A stretch of DNA of 64,000 nucleotides from CAWEWH01 sp963812775 (GCA_963812775.1 CAWEWH010000008.1:248001-312000); one strand, 5' to 3'. Numbered from the stretch's first letter, positions 16,285-26,101 are shown. The notes: generated by a model not told the origin, from the letters alone. Program-made: numbers and translations.

Positions 16285-17307
16285 CTAGCGGGCAGGCGGG
16301 CGCGGCGCCGCTGCGCGCCGCAGGCGGTCGTTGATCGCTTCGCCGAGCCGATCGTGCGGGATGGGTGACACCGCGATGGCCGACGGCTTGGCGGCGTCGA
16401 GGCGGCGCAGGAAATCGAACAGGTTGGCGGCGGCCTCGACGAGGTCGCCGCTTTCGCTGAGATTGAGCGTGGCGCGGGCATTGCCAAGCGACGCCGGCAG
16501 GTGCCCTGCGAACAAGAGCACCGCTTCCCCCAGCCCGACGGTCGTCACCTCGAGGCGGACCGGCGCGCGTGGCGCGTAGTGCGAGGCGAGCATGCCGGGC
16601 GCCGACGGCTTTTCGACCTCTTCGACCCCTTCGGCATCGACGAGCGGCGCGCCGAGGGCCGCCGCGATGTCGGCGCGCGCAATGCCGCCTGGCCGCAGCA
16701 GCCGTGCCACACCGTCAAGGCAAGCCACGATCGTCGACTCGATCCCCAGCGCCGTTGGCCCGCCGTCGAGGATCGCCGCGATGCGGCCGTCGAGATCGGC
16801 CGTCACGTGATCGGCCGCGGTGGCGCTCACCCGGCCGGAGCGGTTGGCGGAGGGAGCCGCGAGCGGCATGCCGACGCGCGCCAAGAGCGCGTGCGCGAGC
16901 CGATGCGAAGGGACGCGCAGCGCCACCGTATCGAGGCCGGCGCGGGCAAGCGCGCAGACGCGGCCGGCCGAGGCGCGCGGCAGGACGAGGGTCAGCGGGC
17001 CGGGCCAGAAGGCGGCCGCCAGCTTGAGCGCGTTTGCGTCGAAGTCGCCTTCGCGGCGCGCCGCCGCGAGATCGACGACATGCGAGATCAGCGGGTTGAA
17101 CGCCGGCCGCGCCTTGGCCGCGAAAATGCCCGCGACGGCGCGTGCGTCGGTGGCGTCGGCACCGAGCCCGTAGACTGTTTCGGTCGGAAAGGCCACGAGC
17201 TCGCCCGCCCTGAGGAAGCCCGCGGCCTTGTCGAGGCCTTCTGCATCAGGGCGCAGGCGCTGCGTCGCGCGGCGTTCGCCGTCTGCAATTGACCCTCGAT
17301 CGTTCAC
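16285..17307 (-). CDS. tsaC: L-threonylcarbamoyladenylate synthase (Sua5/YwlC type)
   Basis: 340 residues, the long Sua5/YwlC form. The N-terminal YrdC domain (residues ~20-205) has GELVAFPTETVYGLGADA, KARPAFNPLISHV, WPGPLTLVLPR, VALRVPSH, PLAAPSANRSGRVSAT and LGIESTIVAC. A linker and a C-terminal Sua5 domain follow, starting at SAPGMLASHYAPRAPVRLE. It makes threonylcarbamoyl-AMP from Thr, bicarbonate and ATP for the t6A37 modification of ANN-decoding tRNAs. Convergent with the VOC gene. Confidence 0.93.
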   Translation of the reverse strand: MNDRGSIADGERRATQRLRPDAEGLDKAAGFLRAGELVAFPTETVYGLGADATDARAVAGIFAAKARPAFNPLISHVVDLAAARREGDFDANALKLAAAFWPGPLTLVLPRASAGRVCALARAGLDTVALRVPSHRLAHALLARVGMPLAAPSANRSGRVSATAADHVTADLDGRIAAILDGGPTALGIESTIVACLDGVARLLRPGGIARADIAAALGAPLVDAEGVEEVEKPSAPGMLASHYAPRAPVRLEVTTVGLGEAVLLFAGHLPASLGNARATLNLSESGDLVEAAANLFDFLRRLDAAKPSAIAVSPIPHDRLGEAINDRLRRAAAPRPPAR

Positions 17308-17424
17308 GTCTAAAGTGCCTCGCGAAGCGGCGGCTTTACGCCCGTTCTCGCTCGCCCGTCAATCGACGATGCCGACACCAGGGCTCGCCGTCGCGTTCAA
17401 GAGAGCCTGCCAAGAGGACCTGCC

Positions 17425-19222
17425 ATGACCTATCGTGCCCCGGTGGACGAGATGCTGTTCACGATCCGCCACGTGGCGGGCTTCGACCGTGCCGTCTCCG
17501 ACGGGCTCTACGCCGACCTGACACCCGATCTTCTCGCCTCGGTGCTCGAAGAGGCGGGGAAGTTCGCCACGGATAGGATCGCGCAGCTCAACCGCGGCGC
17601 CGACCAGCACGGCGCCAAGCTTGCCGACGGCAAGGTCACGACGCCGCCTGGCTTCAAGGACACCTACAAGGCGTGGGCCGAGGCCGGCTGGGGCTCCCTC
17701 GCCGGACCCGTGGAGTGGGGCGGCCAGGGCCTGCCGATGCTCGTTCAGGCGGCCTGCATCGAGATGTGGAACGCCGCCTGCATGGCGTTCGCGCTGAACC
17801 CGGTGCTCACGGCCGGCGCCATCGACGCGCTTGCCGCGCACGCCAGCGAGGAACTGCGGCGGCGCTACCTGACGAAGCTCGTCAGCGGCGAATGGACCGG
17901 CACCATGAATCTCGACGGAGTCGCAGGCCGGCTCCGATCTCACCGCGTTGCGCACGCGCGCCGAGCCGCGGGGCGACGGCAGCTATCGCATCACGGGCCA
18001 GAAGATCTTCATCACCTACGGCGAGCACGATGCCGCCGACAACATCCTGCATCTCGTCTTGGGGCGGCTGCCCGACGCGCCCGCCGGCACGCGCGGCATC
18101 TCGCTGTTCCTGGTGCCGAAATTCCTCGTCAACGACGACGGCACGCTTGGCGCGCGCAACGACGTCCACTGCGCTTCCATCGAGCACAAGCTCGGCATCC
18201 ACGGCTCGCCTACCTGCGTCATGGTCTATGGCGACAAGGACGGCGCCGTCGGCTATCTCGTGGGCGAGGAGAACCGCGGCCTCGCCTGCATGTTCACCAT
18301 GATGAACAGCGCCCGCCTCGCCGTCGGCCTGCAGGGCGTCGCCATCGCCGAGCGCGCCTTCCAGCAGGCGCTCGCCTATGCCAACGAACGCCGTCAGGGC
18401 CGCGCCTCCGATCGCGCCGGCGAGGGCATGAGTCCCATCGTGGCGCACCCGGACGTGCAGCGCATGCTGCTCACCATGAAGTCGTGCGCGGGCGCGGCGC
18501 GCGCCATCTGCTACCGCACGGCCGCCGCCATCGACCGCGGCCATCTCGGCCGCGATGCCGACGAGAAGCGGCGCGCCACCGAGCTTGCCTCGCTCTTGAC
18601 CCCGGTCGCCAAGGCCTTCTCGACCGACATCGGCGTCGAGGTCGCCTCGATCGGCGTCCAGGTGCACGGCGGCATGGGGTTCATCGAGGAAACGGGTGCC
18701 GCCCAGCACCTGCGCGATGCGCGCATCGCGCCGATCTACGAGGGCACCAACGGCATCCAGGCCATCGATCTCGTCATGCGCAAGCTGACGCTGTCGGGCG
18801 GCGAGACCATCCGTGCCGTCATCGCCGGCCAGCGCAAGACCGCGAGCCGCGCGCTGGCGGCCGACATGCCGGAGCTTGGCAGCGTGCCGGCGCGGCTGCG
18901 CGAATGCGCCGAGAGCCTCGACAAGGCGACGAGCTTCATGCTCAAGACGCTCTCCGGCAACGCCCACGACGATGCGCTGGCCGGTGCCGCGCCGTATCTG
19001 CGCCTCTTCGGATTGGCCGAAGGGCTCGCCGGTCTCACCGAGGCGGCGCTCGCCGCCCAGGCGTTGCGCGCCAAGGGCGACACGAGCCCCGCCCACCCGG
19101 CGCGCATCGCCCTTGCCCGGTTCTTCGCCGAGAACATTGCCACTGGCGCCGCCGGCCTCGAGCAGGCGGTGACGGCGGGCGCCGCCTCCGTCAACGACGC
19201 GCCGCTGGCGCTGGCGAGCTGA
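17425..19222 (+). CDS. Acyl-CoA dehydrogenase (DmdC-like), one frame break
   Basis: Joined ~598 residues, the long acyl-CoA dehydrogenase class typified by DmdC (3-methylmercaptopropionyl-CoA dehydrogenase). N-terminal part: MLFTIRHVAGFDR, GWGSLAGPVEWGGQGLP. A single extra G at about 17914 breaks the frame between TGTMNL and the substrate-loop QAGSDLTALRTRA. FAD-binding motifs follow: KIFITYGEHD, MGFIEETGAAQHLRDARIAP and YEGTNGIQAIDL. The C-terminal ~120 residues are the extra helical domain of this class. DmdC-like genes are widely retained in Rhizobiales, often for general fatty acyl-CoAs. It is followed 9 bases later by an SDR gene, probably one operon. Confidence 0.87.
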
Positions 19223-19231
19223 GGGCCGGTG

Positions 19232-20087
19232 ATGTCGCTCAGCGGCAAGACGTTGTTCGTCACCGGCGGCTCGCGCGGCATCGGCCTCGCCATCGGCCTG
19301 CGCGCCGCGCGCGACGGCGCCAACGTGGCGATCGCCGCCAAGACCACCGAGCCGCACCCCAAGCTGCCGGGCACCATCTACACGGCCGCCGAAGAGATCG
19401 AGGCGGCCGGCGGCAAGGCACTGCCGCTCGTCGTCGATGTTCGCGACGAGGCGGCGGTGAAGAGCGCCATCGACAAGACGGCCGAGACCTTTGGCAGCCT
19501 CGACATCGTCGTCAACAATGCCAGCGCCATCCAGCTCGACGTCGACCGCCGCGACCGACATGAGACGTTTTGATCTCATGCACCAGATCAACACGCGCGG
19601 CACGTTCATGGTGTCGAAATACGCCATCCCGCATCTCGCCAAGGCGGCCAACCCGCATATCCTCATGCTGTCGCCGCCCCTCGACATGAAGGAGCAATGG
19701 TTCGCGCCCCATCTCGCCTACACGATGGCCAAATTCGGCATGAGCCTCTGCGTTCTGGGGCTTGCCGGCGAGCTGCGGCCGCAGGGCATCGCCGTCAATG
19801 CGCTATGGCCCCGCACCACCATCGCGACGGCGGCTGTCAAGAACCTGCTCGGCGGCGACGCCCTGATGCGGGCGAGCCGCACCCCGGACATCATGGCGGA
19901 CGCCGCCTATGTCGTCTTCAACAAGCCAGCGCGAAGTTTCTCGGGAAAATTCCTGATCGACGACCTGGTGCTGAGCGAAGCCGGGGTGACGGACTTCGAG
20001 CGCTACCGGGTCGATCCGTCGCGCGACCTGCAGCCGGATTTCTTCGTTCCCGACGACATTCCGCCCGCGGCCGGCGCGGTGCGTTGA
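19232..20087 (+). CDS. Short-chain dehydrogenase (HSDL2-like), one frame break
   Basis: Joined ~285 residues. Rossmann start LFVTGGSRGIGLAIGLRAA, AAKTTEPHPKLPGTIYTAAEEIE, then DIVVNNASAIQL. An extra G near 19538 breaks the frame, and the continuation gives DLMHQINTRGTFMVSKY, a Ser region ILMLSPPL, the catalytic pair in YTMAK, and VNALWPRTTIATAAV. The TKPHPKLPGT-like block is typical of the hydroxysteroid-dehydrogenase-like 2 subgroup. ATG at 19232 directly follows a GTG at 19229. Just downstream of the DmdC-like gene, so a role in acyl-CoA or lipid metabolism is likely. Confidence 0.85.
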
Positions 20088-20138
20088 CGATCCGCGCGAC
20101 TTGCGCCAAGAGCAGGCGCCCCAGAGCCGGAAGCCCTC

Positions 20139-21131
20139 ATGCTGCTCGTTCACAAATTCGCCGCCGACGAGGCATCGAGCGCGGGGCGCTGCGAGCGCCG
20201 CGAGATCGGCCCGGCGGAGAAAATCCCGCCAGGCACGGTCTGGATCGACCTCGTCAATCCGAGCCGCGAGGAGGACAAGCGCGTCGAGCAGCATCTCGGC
20301 ATCTCGATCCCGACGCGCGAGGACATGCAGGATATCGAGCCCTCCGAGCTGCTATATGCCGAAAATGGCGCCCGCTACATGACGACACGGCTGCTCGTCC
20401 ATGCCGAGACCGACCCCACCATGACGAGCGCCACCTTCATCGTGAAGGACAACACCCTGGTGACGGTGCGCTACGAGGATCCAAAGGCCTTCGTGATGTT
20501 TGCGGCGCGCGCCGCCAAGCCCGGCGGCACCGGCCCGACCGCCGAGGCGGTTCTTGCCGGTCTCATCGAGACGATCATCGACCGCGCCGCCGAGGTGCTG
20601 CAGCAGACGGCCGAGCGCATCGACGCCATATCCCGCGCGGTCTTCGAGAAGCGTCCGTCCGGCCAACGGCGCAGCGCCGACTACCAGGAGACGCTGCGTT
20701 CGCTGGGGCGCTTCGGCGACCTCATCTCGAAGGCGCGCGAGAGCCTCGTGTCGATCGAGCGGGTGCTGCTGTTCCTGTCGGTGAGCTATCGGGCGACGCG
20801 CGTTCCCGTCGAGCTGCGCGACCAGGTGCGCACCACCTTGCGCGACCTGCAATCGCTGGAGGAGCATGCCAGCTTCCAGTCGAGCAAGATCTCGTTCCTG
20901 CTCGACGCCACCCTCGGGCTCGTCAATCTCGAGCAGAACAACATCATCAAGCTGTTCTCGGTGATGGCGGTGGTGTTCATGCCGCCGACGCTCGTCGCGT
21001 CGATCTACGGCATGAACTTCAGGCACATGCCCGAGCTCGATTGGAGCTTCGGCTATCCGGCAGCGATCGTGGGGATGGTCGTGGCGGCGGTGGCGCCCTA
21101 TGTCTTTTTTCGCTGGAAGCGCTGGCTCTAG
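20139..21131 (+). CDS. corA: CorA family magnesium/cobalt transporter
   Basis: 330 residues. A long N-terminal cytoplasmic alpha/beta domain and stalk helix (to ~265) is followed by two membrane helices: NNIIKLFSVMAVVFMPPTLVASIYGMNF, which carries the selectivity signature GMN, and the second helix ending in FFRWKRWL. Pentameric inner-membrane channel for Mg2+ (also Co2+, Ni2+). Preceded by the SDR gene with a 51-base gap. Convergent with the response regulator gene. Confidence 0.94.
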   Translation: MLLVHKFAADEASSAGRCERREIGPAEKIPPGTVWIDLVNPSREEDKRVEQHLGISIPTREDMQDIEPSELLYAENGARYMTTRLLVHAETDPTMTSATFIVKDNTLVTVRYEDPKAFVMFAARAAKPGGTGPTAEAVLAGLIETIIDRAAEVLQQTAERIDAISRAVFEKRPSGQRRSADYQETLRSLGRFGDLISKARESLVSIERVLLFLSVSYRATRVPVELRDQVRTTLRDLQSLEEHASFQSSKISFLLDATLGLVNLEQNNIIKLFSVMAVVFMPPTLVASIYGMNFRHMPELDWSFGYPAAIVGMVVAAVAPYVFFRWKRWL

Positions 21132-21211
21132 CGCGTGACCCCAGAGCTTGGGCGGTTCTCGGACGGGATCGTGCGCAGATCGAAAACCCAGGGCGATCAC
21201 GCCCGGAGCCT

Positions 21212-21601
21212 TCAAGCCCCCTGCACCTGCATCACGCGTCGGATCGCGGCCTCGAGCTCGTCCTTGACGAAGGGCTTGTGCAACGTCGTGAACGTGCGCC
21301 AGCGGCCCGTCGGACCTTCCGCCATATGCGGTCCATAGCCGGTCGCAAACAGGAACGGGATGCCGCGGCGGTTCAGGATCGCGGCCGCCGGATAGCTCAT
21401 TTGACCATTCAGATTGATGTCGACCAGCGCCACGTCGGCGAGGGTTTCGCGCGCCTTCGATTCGGCTTCCTTGAGATCGGCCGCCGTCTCGATCGCGCCG
21501 GCGCCAAGCTCCTGCAGCATGTCCTGCAACAGCATGGTGACCATGATTTCGTCCTCGATGACGAGGATGCATCGGTCCCTGAGAAGCTTGCTGTCCGCCA
21601 T
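21212..21601 (-). CDS. Stand-alone receiver-domain response regulator
   Basis: 129 residues, receiver domain only. Acidic pair in LVIEDEIMV, phosphoryl-acceptor Asp in VALVDINLNGQ, the Thr/Ala position in FLFATGYG, and the conserved Lys in LHKPFVKDEL. No output domain, so it acts as a phosphate shuttle or by protein contact, as is common for single-domain regulators near HWE kinases in Alphaproteobacteria; no kinase is encoded in this window. ATG at 21601 chosen because the 18 residues upstream (from 21655) are not receiver-like. Confidence 0.88.
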   Translation of the reverse strand: MADSKLLRDRCILVIEDEIMVTMLLQDMLQELGAGAIETAADLKEAESKARETLADVALVDINLNGQMSYPAAAILNRRGIPFLFATGYGPHMAEGPTGRWRTFTTLHKPFVKDELEAAIRRVMQVQGA

Positions 21602-21765
21602 TGTGGCGAGAGTGTGGGCGCAGCACGCTATGGTGGCAAGCGGCAAGGCGTACATTACCGCAAGTATGTGGGCGACCGGGAGGATTTGCCGCTAAACCCC
21701 CGCCGATCCGCTTCGGTCCTAGCCCATTGGCACCGCAAATCAGCTCAAGCTGTGCCGCACCGAAC

Positions 21766-23196
21766 TCACAACAGCACGCCGGGATTGAACAGACCTTGGG
21801 GGTCGAGCGTGCGCTTCAACGAGCGCATCAGGTCGAGGGCCACGGCATCCTTCACGTCCGGCAACAGATGGCGCTTGAGGCGGCCGATACCATGTTCGGC
21901 CGAGATCGAGCCGCCGTGCCTGTCGACGATGGCGTGCACGAGGTCGTTGATCTCGTGCCAGCGCGCCAGGAAGGCGTCCTTGTCGGCGCCGACCGGCTGG
22001 CTGACATTGTAGTGGACGTTGCCGTCGCCGAGGTGACCGAAGGGGATCGGCCGCGCCCCGGGGATGAGCCGTTCCACCGCCAACGTCGCTTCGTCGATGA
22101 AGGCCGGCACGCGCGCCACCGGCACCGAGATGTCGTGCTTGATGGAGCCGCCCTCGTGGCGCTGCACTTCGGCCAGCGCCTCGCGCAGCTTCCACAGGGC
22201 CGTGCGCTGCTCAAGCGATTGCGCGACGGCCGCGTCGGTCACGAGCCCGGCCTCCACGGCCTCCGCCAGCAGGCCGTCGAGCATGGCCTCGCGGCCGGCG
22301 GCTTGTGAGGAGACCTCCACCAGCACGTACCAAGGCGCTGGCGCGGCCAGCGGGTCGCGCGTTCCCGGCGCGTGCCGCAGCACGAATTCGAGCCCGCGCC
22401 GCGGCATGAACTCGAAGGCCGTGAGCGTGCCGCCGGAATGCGCCTTGGCGAGCGCCAGGAAATCGAGGGCGGCCCGCACCGAGGGCGTCGCACACAACGC
22501 GGTGGCGCGCGCGCGGGGCCGCGGATAGAGCTTCAGCACCGCCGCCGTCACGACGCCGAGCGTTCCCTCCGAACCGATGAACAGGCTCTTCAGGTCATAG
22601 CCGGTATTGTCCTTGCGCAGCTTGTTGAGGCCGCGCCAGATGCGGCTGTCGGCCAGCACCACTTCGAGGCCGAGCACGAGGTCGCGCATATTGCCGTAGG
22701 CGATGACGGCGGTGCCGCCGGCATTGGTGGCGATGTTGCCGCCGATGGTGCAGGAGCCCTCCGAGCCCAGCGACAGCGGGAACAGGCGGTCGGCCGCCTC
22801 GGCGGCGTCCTGTGCCTGTTTGAGCGTGGCGCCCGCCTCGATGGTCATGGTGTCGGTGAGCGCGTCGATGTCGCGGACCCGGTCGAGGCGCGTCAGCGCG
22901 AGCACGATGGCGGCGCGCTCTCCCATGGGAATCTGGCCGCCGACGAGGCCCGTGTTGCCGCCCTGCGGCACGATCGCGACCCCCGCCTCGCGCGCGACAG
23001 CGATCACCGCGGCCACCTCCTCGGTGGTGCCGGGCTTCACCACGGCTGTCGCGGTGCCGTGATAGAGATCGCGCTCCTCCTTGAGGTGCGGCGCCATGGC
23101 GTCGGGCGCCGTCAGCACGTAACGCGCCCCGACGGCTGCCGCGAGCTTGGCGACAAGGCCCGCCGTCGAGGAAGCGTCTGCGTCCACAGCGTCCAT
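21766..23196 (-). CDS. FAD-binding oxidoreductase (D-2-hydroxyglutarate/D-lactate dehydrogenase family)
   Basis: 476 residues. FAD-binding PCMH domain: AVVKPGTTEEVAAVIAVA, IVPQGGNTGLVGGQIP, LGSEGSCTIGGNIATNAGG and the covalent-type loop FIGSEGTLGVVTAAVLKLYP. C-terminal oxidase domain: FGHLGDGNVHYNV (substrate/metal His pair), GSISAEHGIGRLK and LDPQGLFNPGVLL. These are features of D2HGDH and related enzymes oxidising D-2-hydroxyacids. Exact substrate not decidable. Same strand as the RNA methyltransferase 85 bases upstream. Confidence 0.9.
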   Translation of the reverse strand: MDAVDADASSTAGLVAKLAAAVGARYVLTAPDAMAPHLKEERDLYHGTATAVVKPGTTEEVAAVIAVAREAGVAIVPQGGNTGLVGGQIPMGERAAIVLALTRLDRVRDIDALTDTMTIEAGATLKQAQDAAEAADRLFPLSLGSEGSCTIGGNIATNAGGTAVIAYGNMRDLVLGLEVVLADSRIWRGLNKLRKDNTGYDLKSLFIGSEGTLGVVTAAVLKLYPRPRARATALCATPSVRAALDFLALAKAHSGGTLTAFEFMPRRGLEFVLRHAPGTRDPLAAPAPWYVLVEVSSQAAGREAMLDGLLAEAVEAGLVTDAAVAQSLEQRTALWKLREALAEVQRHEGGSIKHDISVPVARVPAFIDEATLAVERLIPGARPIPFGHLGDGNVHYNVSQPVGADKDAFLARWHEINDLVHAIVDRHGGSISAEHGIGRLKRHLLPDVKDAVALDLMRSLKRTLDPQGLFNPGVLL

Positions 23197-23281
23197 CTAT
23201 GCCCTCAGTCTCGGCCCGCGAAGCCAGGCCAGGATGGGGCCGCCGTCAGGACTGTCAAATTCATATTGCGCTTTGTGGTTA

Positions 23282-24550
23282 TCATGAATTCCGATGCCTT
23301 GGACGCGCCTTGGCCCGCTTGCCATTGGCGCGCCGGAAGACGCCGACCAGCTCGACATGGGCCGAATAGCGGAACTGGTCGACCGGCGTCACCTCTTCGA
23401 GGCGAAAGCCGGCGGCGACGAGGATCTTGGCATCGCGCGCGAAAGTGCCGGCGTCGCACGAGACCGCCACTATGGTCGCAACTTGCGAGGCAGCAATCTG
23501 CCGGGCCTGCGCCTCGGCGCCGGCGCGGGGCGGATCGAACACTACGGCGTCGAAGCCGTTGAGCTCGGCCGCCAGCAGCGGCCGCCGGAAGAGGTCGCGG
23601 CTCTCGGCTGTCACCGGCTTCAGACCTTGCGTGTGGCGGGCGGCGCGCGTCAGCGCCGCGACGGCAGCCGCGTCATTGTCGAGGGCGTTGACCTGTGCGC
23701 GCTCGGCGAGGCGCAGCGTCAGCGGCCCGCAGCCGGCAAACAGATCGGCGATGCGCTTGGCGCCCCCCACGGCTGACATGACGAGGCGCGCCAGCGTCTC
23801 CTCGCCAAGCGCGGTGGCCTGCAGGAAGCCGCCGGGCGGCGGCACGACCTCGGCGCGGCCCATCGCGATGCGCGGCGGCTGTCGCTCGACCAGGATGTCG
23901 CCATGCAGGGCGAGGCGCGCCAGGCCGAGGCGCGCCGCCGCGGCGACCAGTGCCTCGCGTGCTTCATTTCCGACGGGACCATGCCCGCGAATGTCGGCGT
24001 CGAGCCCGCCCATCGTCGCGGTGAGCTGGATGTCGAGGGGCTTGCGGCCCGCGAGTGCGCGCGCCAGCCCGAGCGCCACTTGCGGTGCCTCCTGCAGGCC
24101 GGGCGCCAGGATGGGGCAGCGTTCGATGGCCACGAGATCGTGACTGCGCGCCGCCATGAAGCCGACCGCGACGGCGCCGTCGACGACACGCGCGTGCAGG
24201 ACGACGCGGCGGCGGCCCTCGCCGTGCGCGTCGATCAGTGGCGCGAGCGAGGTCTCGATGCCGGCGCGCTCGAGGGCGCCGGCCACGAGGGACGTTTTCC
24301 AGGCGCGATAGCTCGCTTCGTCCATGTGCTGGGCGACGCAGCCACCGCAGCGCCCGAAATAGGGCGAGATGGGCGCGACGCGCGCCCGCGACGGCGTCTC
24401 GACGGCAACGAGCGTCCCGCGCTCGCCGACGATCTCCACAAGCACGGCCTCGCCCGGCAGCGCGAACGGCACGAAGACGGGGCCGGCGGGCGTCTGCGCA
24501 ATGCCGTCGCCGCGCGCCCCCAGCCGGTCGATGATGAGTCGCGAAGCCAG
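23282..24550 (-). CDS. Class I SAM-dependent RNA m5U methyltransferase (RumA/RlmD-TrmA family)
   Basis: ~422 residues if begun at 24550. Order: TRAM-like segment RLIIDRLGARGDGIA, Fe-S region YFGRCGGCVAQH and ERCPIL, SAM-binding IADLFAGCGPLTLRLAE, NALDNDAAAV, FDAVVFDPPRAGA, catalytic Cys in VAVSCDAGTFARD, C-terminal HVELVGVF. Methylates uridine C5 in rRNA. No ATG, GTG or TTG lies in frame between the TRAM start and 24550; a CTG at 24550 stands 5 bases after GGAGG and is the best start. GTG at 24472 would delete most of TRAM. The first Fe-S Cys of the family appears replaced (ISPYFG). Confidence 0.85.
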   Translation of the reverse strand: MASRLIIDRLGARGDGIAQTPAGPVFVPFALPGEAVLVEIVGERGTLVAVETPSRARVAPISPYFGRCGGCVAQHMDEASYRAWKTSLVAGALERAGIETSLAPLIDAHGEGRRRVVLHARVVDGAVAVGFMAARSHDLVAIERCPILAPGLQEAPQVALGLARALAGRKPLDIQLTATMGGLDADIRGHGPVGNEAREALVAAAARLGLARLALHGDILVERQPPRIAMGRAEVVPPPGGFLQATALGEETLARLVMSAVGGAKRIADLFAGCGPLTLRLAERAQVNALDNDAAAVAALTRAARHTQGLKPVTAESRDLFRRPLLAAELNGFDAVVFDPPRAGAEAQARQIAASQVATIVAVSCDAGTFARDAKILVAAGFRLEEVTPVDQFRYSAHVELVGVFRRANGKRAKARPRHRNS

Positions 24551-24789
24551 ATGGACCTCCAGGCGCCGGGTTTTACAAAACTTTACACGCCGTACAAACG
24601 GCTGAAAATGAACGCTCTCATAGCTGTCCTCTCACGACAGGGGAGCCGGCGATGGGCATGCGCAGCCAATCCGCGTCGGCCGGGATCGAGCTGAGACAAC
24701 AAGCGCCACAGGGTCACGGCGGCTTTCGGCACGCCGGCGACCTCGACGCCATGGACGAGTGGCCTGAATTGAACTGGCCGGGGGCGATC

Positions 24790-25234
24790 ATGACCAAGCT
24801 GCTGCCGCCGATCCTTGTGGTGATCGCCGTGGCGCTCATGCTTGCGCTGTACGTGATTGCGCCTGGGCCGCGAACTCATGCCGTGGCCGTTCAACCTCGC
24901 CGGAGGCCTTCTCGCTGCGACCGGCCTTACGATCGCTGCGGCAACGGCACGGCGTTTTGCCAGGATCGGTACGAATATCCGCACTTTCGACGAGCCGGGG
25001 ACACTCGTCAGCGACGGCCTCTTCGCCTATTCGCGCAATCCCATCTATCTCGGTTTCGTGCTATTCCTTGGCGGGTTCGCGGTGACGCTCGGCACGCTGT
25101 CGCCGCTTCTCGTCGCCGTCGCGTTCGCGCTCATCACCGACCGCTGGTACATCCGCTTCGAGGAGGCCGCCATGGCCGCCAAGTTCGGCGAGGCGTATCT
25201 GCGCTACAAGCAGACGGTGCGGCGCTGGATCTAA
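24790..25234 (+). CDS. Isoprenylcysteine carboxyl methyltransferase-like membrane protein, one frame break
   Basis: Joined ~147 residues. Start MTKLLPPILVVIAVALMLALYVIAPG (first membrane helix), then after an extra C near 24868 the frame continues with RELMPWPFNLAGGLLAATGLTI, GTLVSDGLFAYSRNPIYLGFVLFLGG and a further helix before RFEEAAMAAKFGEAYLRYKQTVRRWI. The block G-L-F-A-Y-S-R-N-P-x-Y-L-G and the final E-x-x-Y-x-x-Y are the signature of the ICMT/PEMT-type methyltransferases that use SAM at the membrane. Substrate unknown. Reading only from 24857 misses helix 1. Confidence 0.82.
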
Positions 25235-25956
25235 ACCGATCGTGCAGCGATCAAGAACTCGTGGTTGCCGTCACGGCCGAGGATCGGCGACGGCACCATG
25301 CCGAGGACGGAAAGCCCAAGGCCCGTGAGGCAGGCGGCGATCTCGTCGCAAACAGCCGCCTGCACGGCCGCGTCCCTGACGATGCCCTTCTTGAGGTGCG
25401 CCCGGCCGGCCTCGAATTGCGGCTTCGTCAGCGCCACGATATGTGCGCCTTTCGCGCAAAGCCGCGCCACGGGAGGCAGCACGAGCGTCAGCGAGATGAA
25501 GCTCACGTCGACGACCGCGATGTCGACGGCCGGAACGTCGCCGGGAGCGAGCGCTCGCACGTCAACACCTTCACGCGAGATGACGCGCGCATCACTTTTG
25601 AGGCGCACATCGAGCTGATCGTGGCCGACATCGATGGCATGGACCTGAGCGGCGCCGCGCTCCAAGAGCACATGCGTGAAGCCGCCGGTCGAGGCACCAA
25701 CGTCGAGGCAGATTTTTCCGGACGGATCGATGCCGAAGGCATCGAGGGCTGCCGTGAGCTTGACGCCGCCGCGCGATACCCACGGATGCGGCCGCGCGGC
25801 CACAATGAGCGCACCTTCGCCCAAGCGCTCAGACGGCTTGCGGACGGGCTTGCCATCGGCGCTGACTAGGCCGGCCGCGATCGCCTCCTGGGCCTTGGCG
25901 CGGCTCTCGAAAAAGCCCCGCTCCACCAGAGAGATATCGGCGCGTCGCGAAACCAT
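25231..25956 (-). CDS. tlyA: TlyA-family rRNA methyltransferase/hemolysin-like protein
   Basis: 241 residues. N-terminal S4 RNA-binding domain (ISLVERGFFESRAKAQEAIAAG, residues ~9-30, to ~65) followed by an FtsJ-like SAM domain: VSRGGVKLTAALDAF, CLDVGASTGGFTHVLLERGA, VHAIDVGHDQL, VDVSFISL, HIVALTKPQFE. Members 2'-O-methylate rRNA cytidines. ATG at 25956 is chosen; 25971 is also in frame. In many Alphaproteobacteria tlyA follows xseB-dxs directly; here the sod and ridA genes lie between. Convergent, overlapping by 4 bases with the ICMT-like gene. Confidence 0.9.
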   Translation of the reverse strand: MVSRRADISLVERGFFESRAKAQEAIAAGLVSADGKPVRKPSERLGEGALIVAARPHPWVSRGGVKLTAALDAFGIDPSGKICLDVGASTGGFTHVLLERGAAQVHAIDVGHDQLDVRLKSDARVISREGVDVRALAPGDVPAVDIAVVDVSFISLTLVLPPVARLCAKGAHIVALTKPQFEAGRAHLKKGIVRDAAVQAAVCDEIAACLTGLGLSVLGMVPSPILGRDGNHEFLIAARSV

Positions 25957-26101
25957 GGAGCGCCCTACCATGGGAGCGCCGGGCCGCAAAGGAGGGCCGG
26001 GTCGCGGGGTGGCGTCGCAAATCCCGACGAAACCCATGGTAGGTTTCGCGCGTATGAGCCTTGCGCCTGAATTCGACGCCGCCATACGAAGGGAGGACAC
26101 C

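Noticed and set aside
17882..19687. 601-codon minus-strand frame opposite the acyl-CoA dehydrogenase
   Set aside because: Composition is that of a codon-shadow (Ala/Arg/Gly/His), and the plus strand encodes a clear family.
19697..22012. 771-codon plus-strand frame crossing SDR, corA and the response regulator
   Set aside because: It spans three recognised genes in wrong frames and has no domain of its own.
24235..24534. Small frames at the start of the RNA methyltransferase as a separate gene
   Set aside because: They are out-of-frame Arg-rich readings overlapping the conserved TRAM and Fe-S regions.
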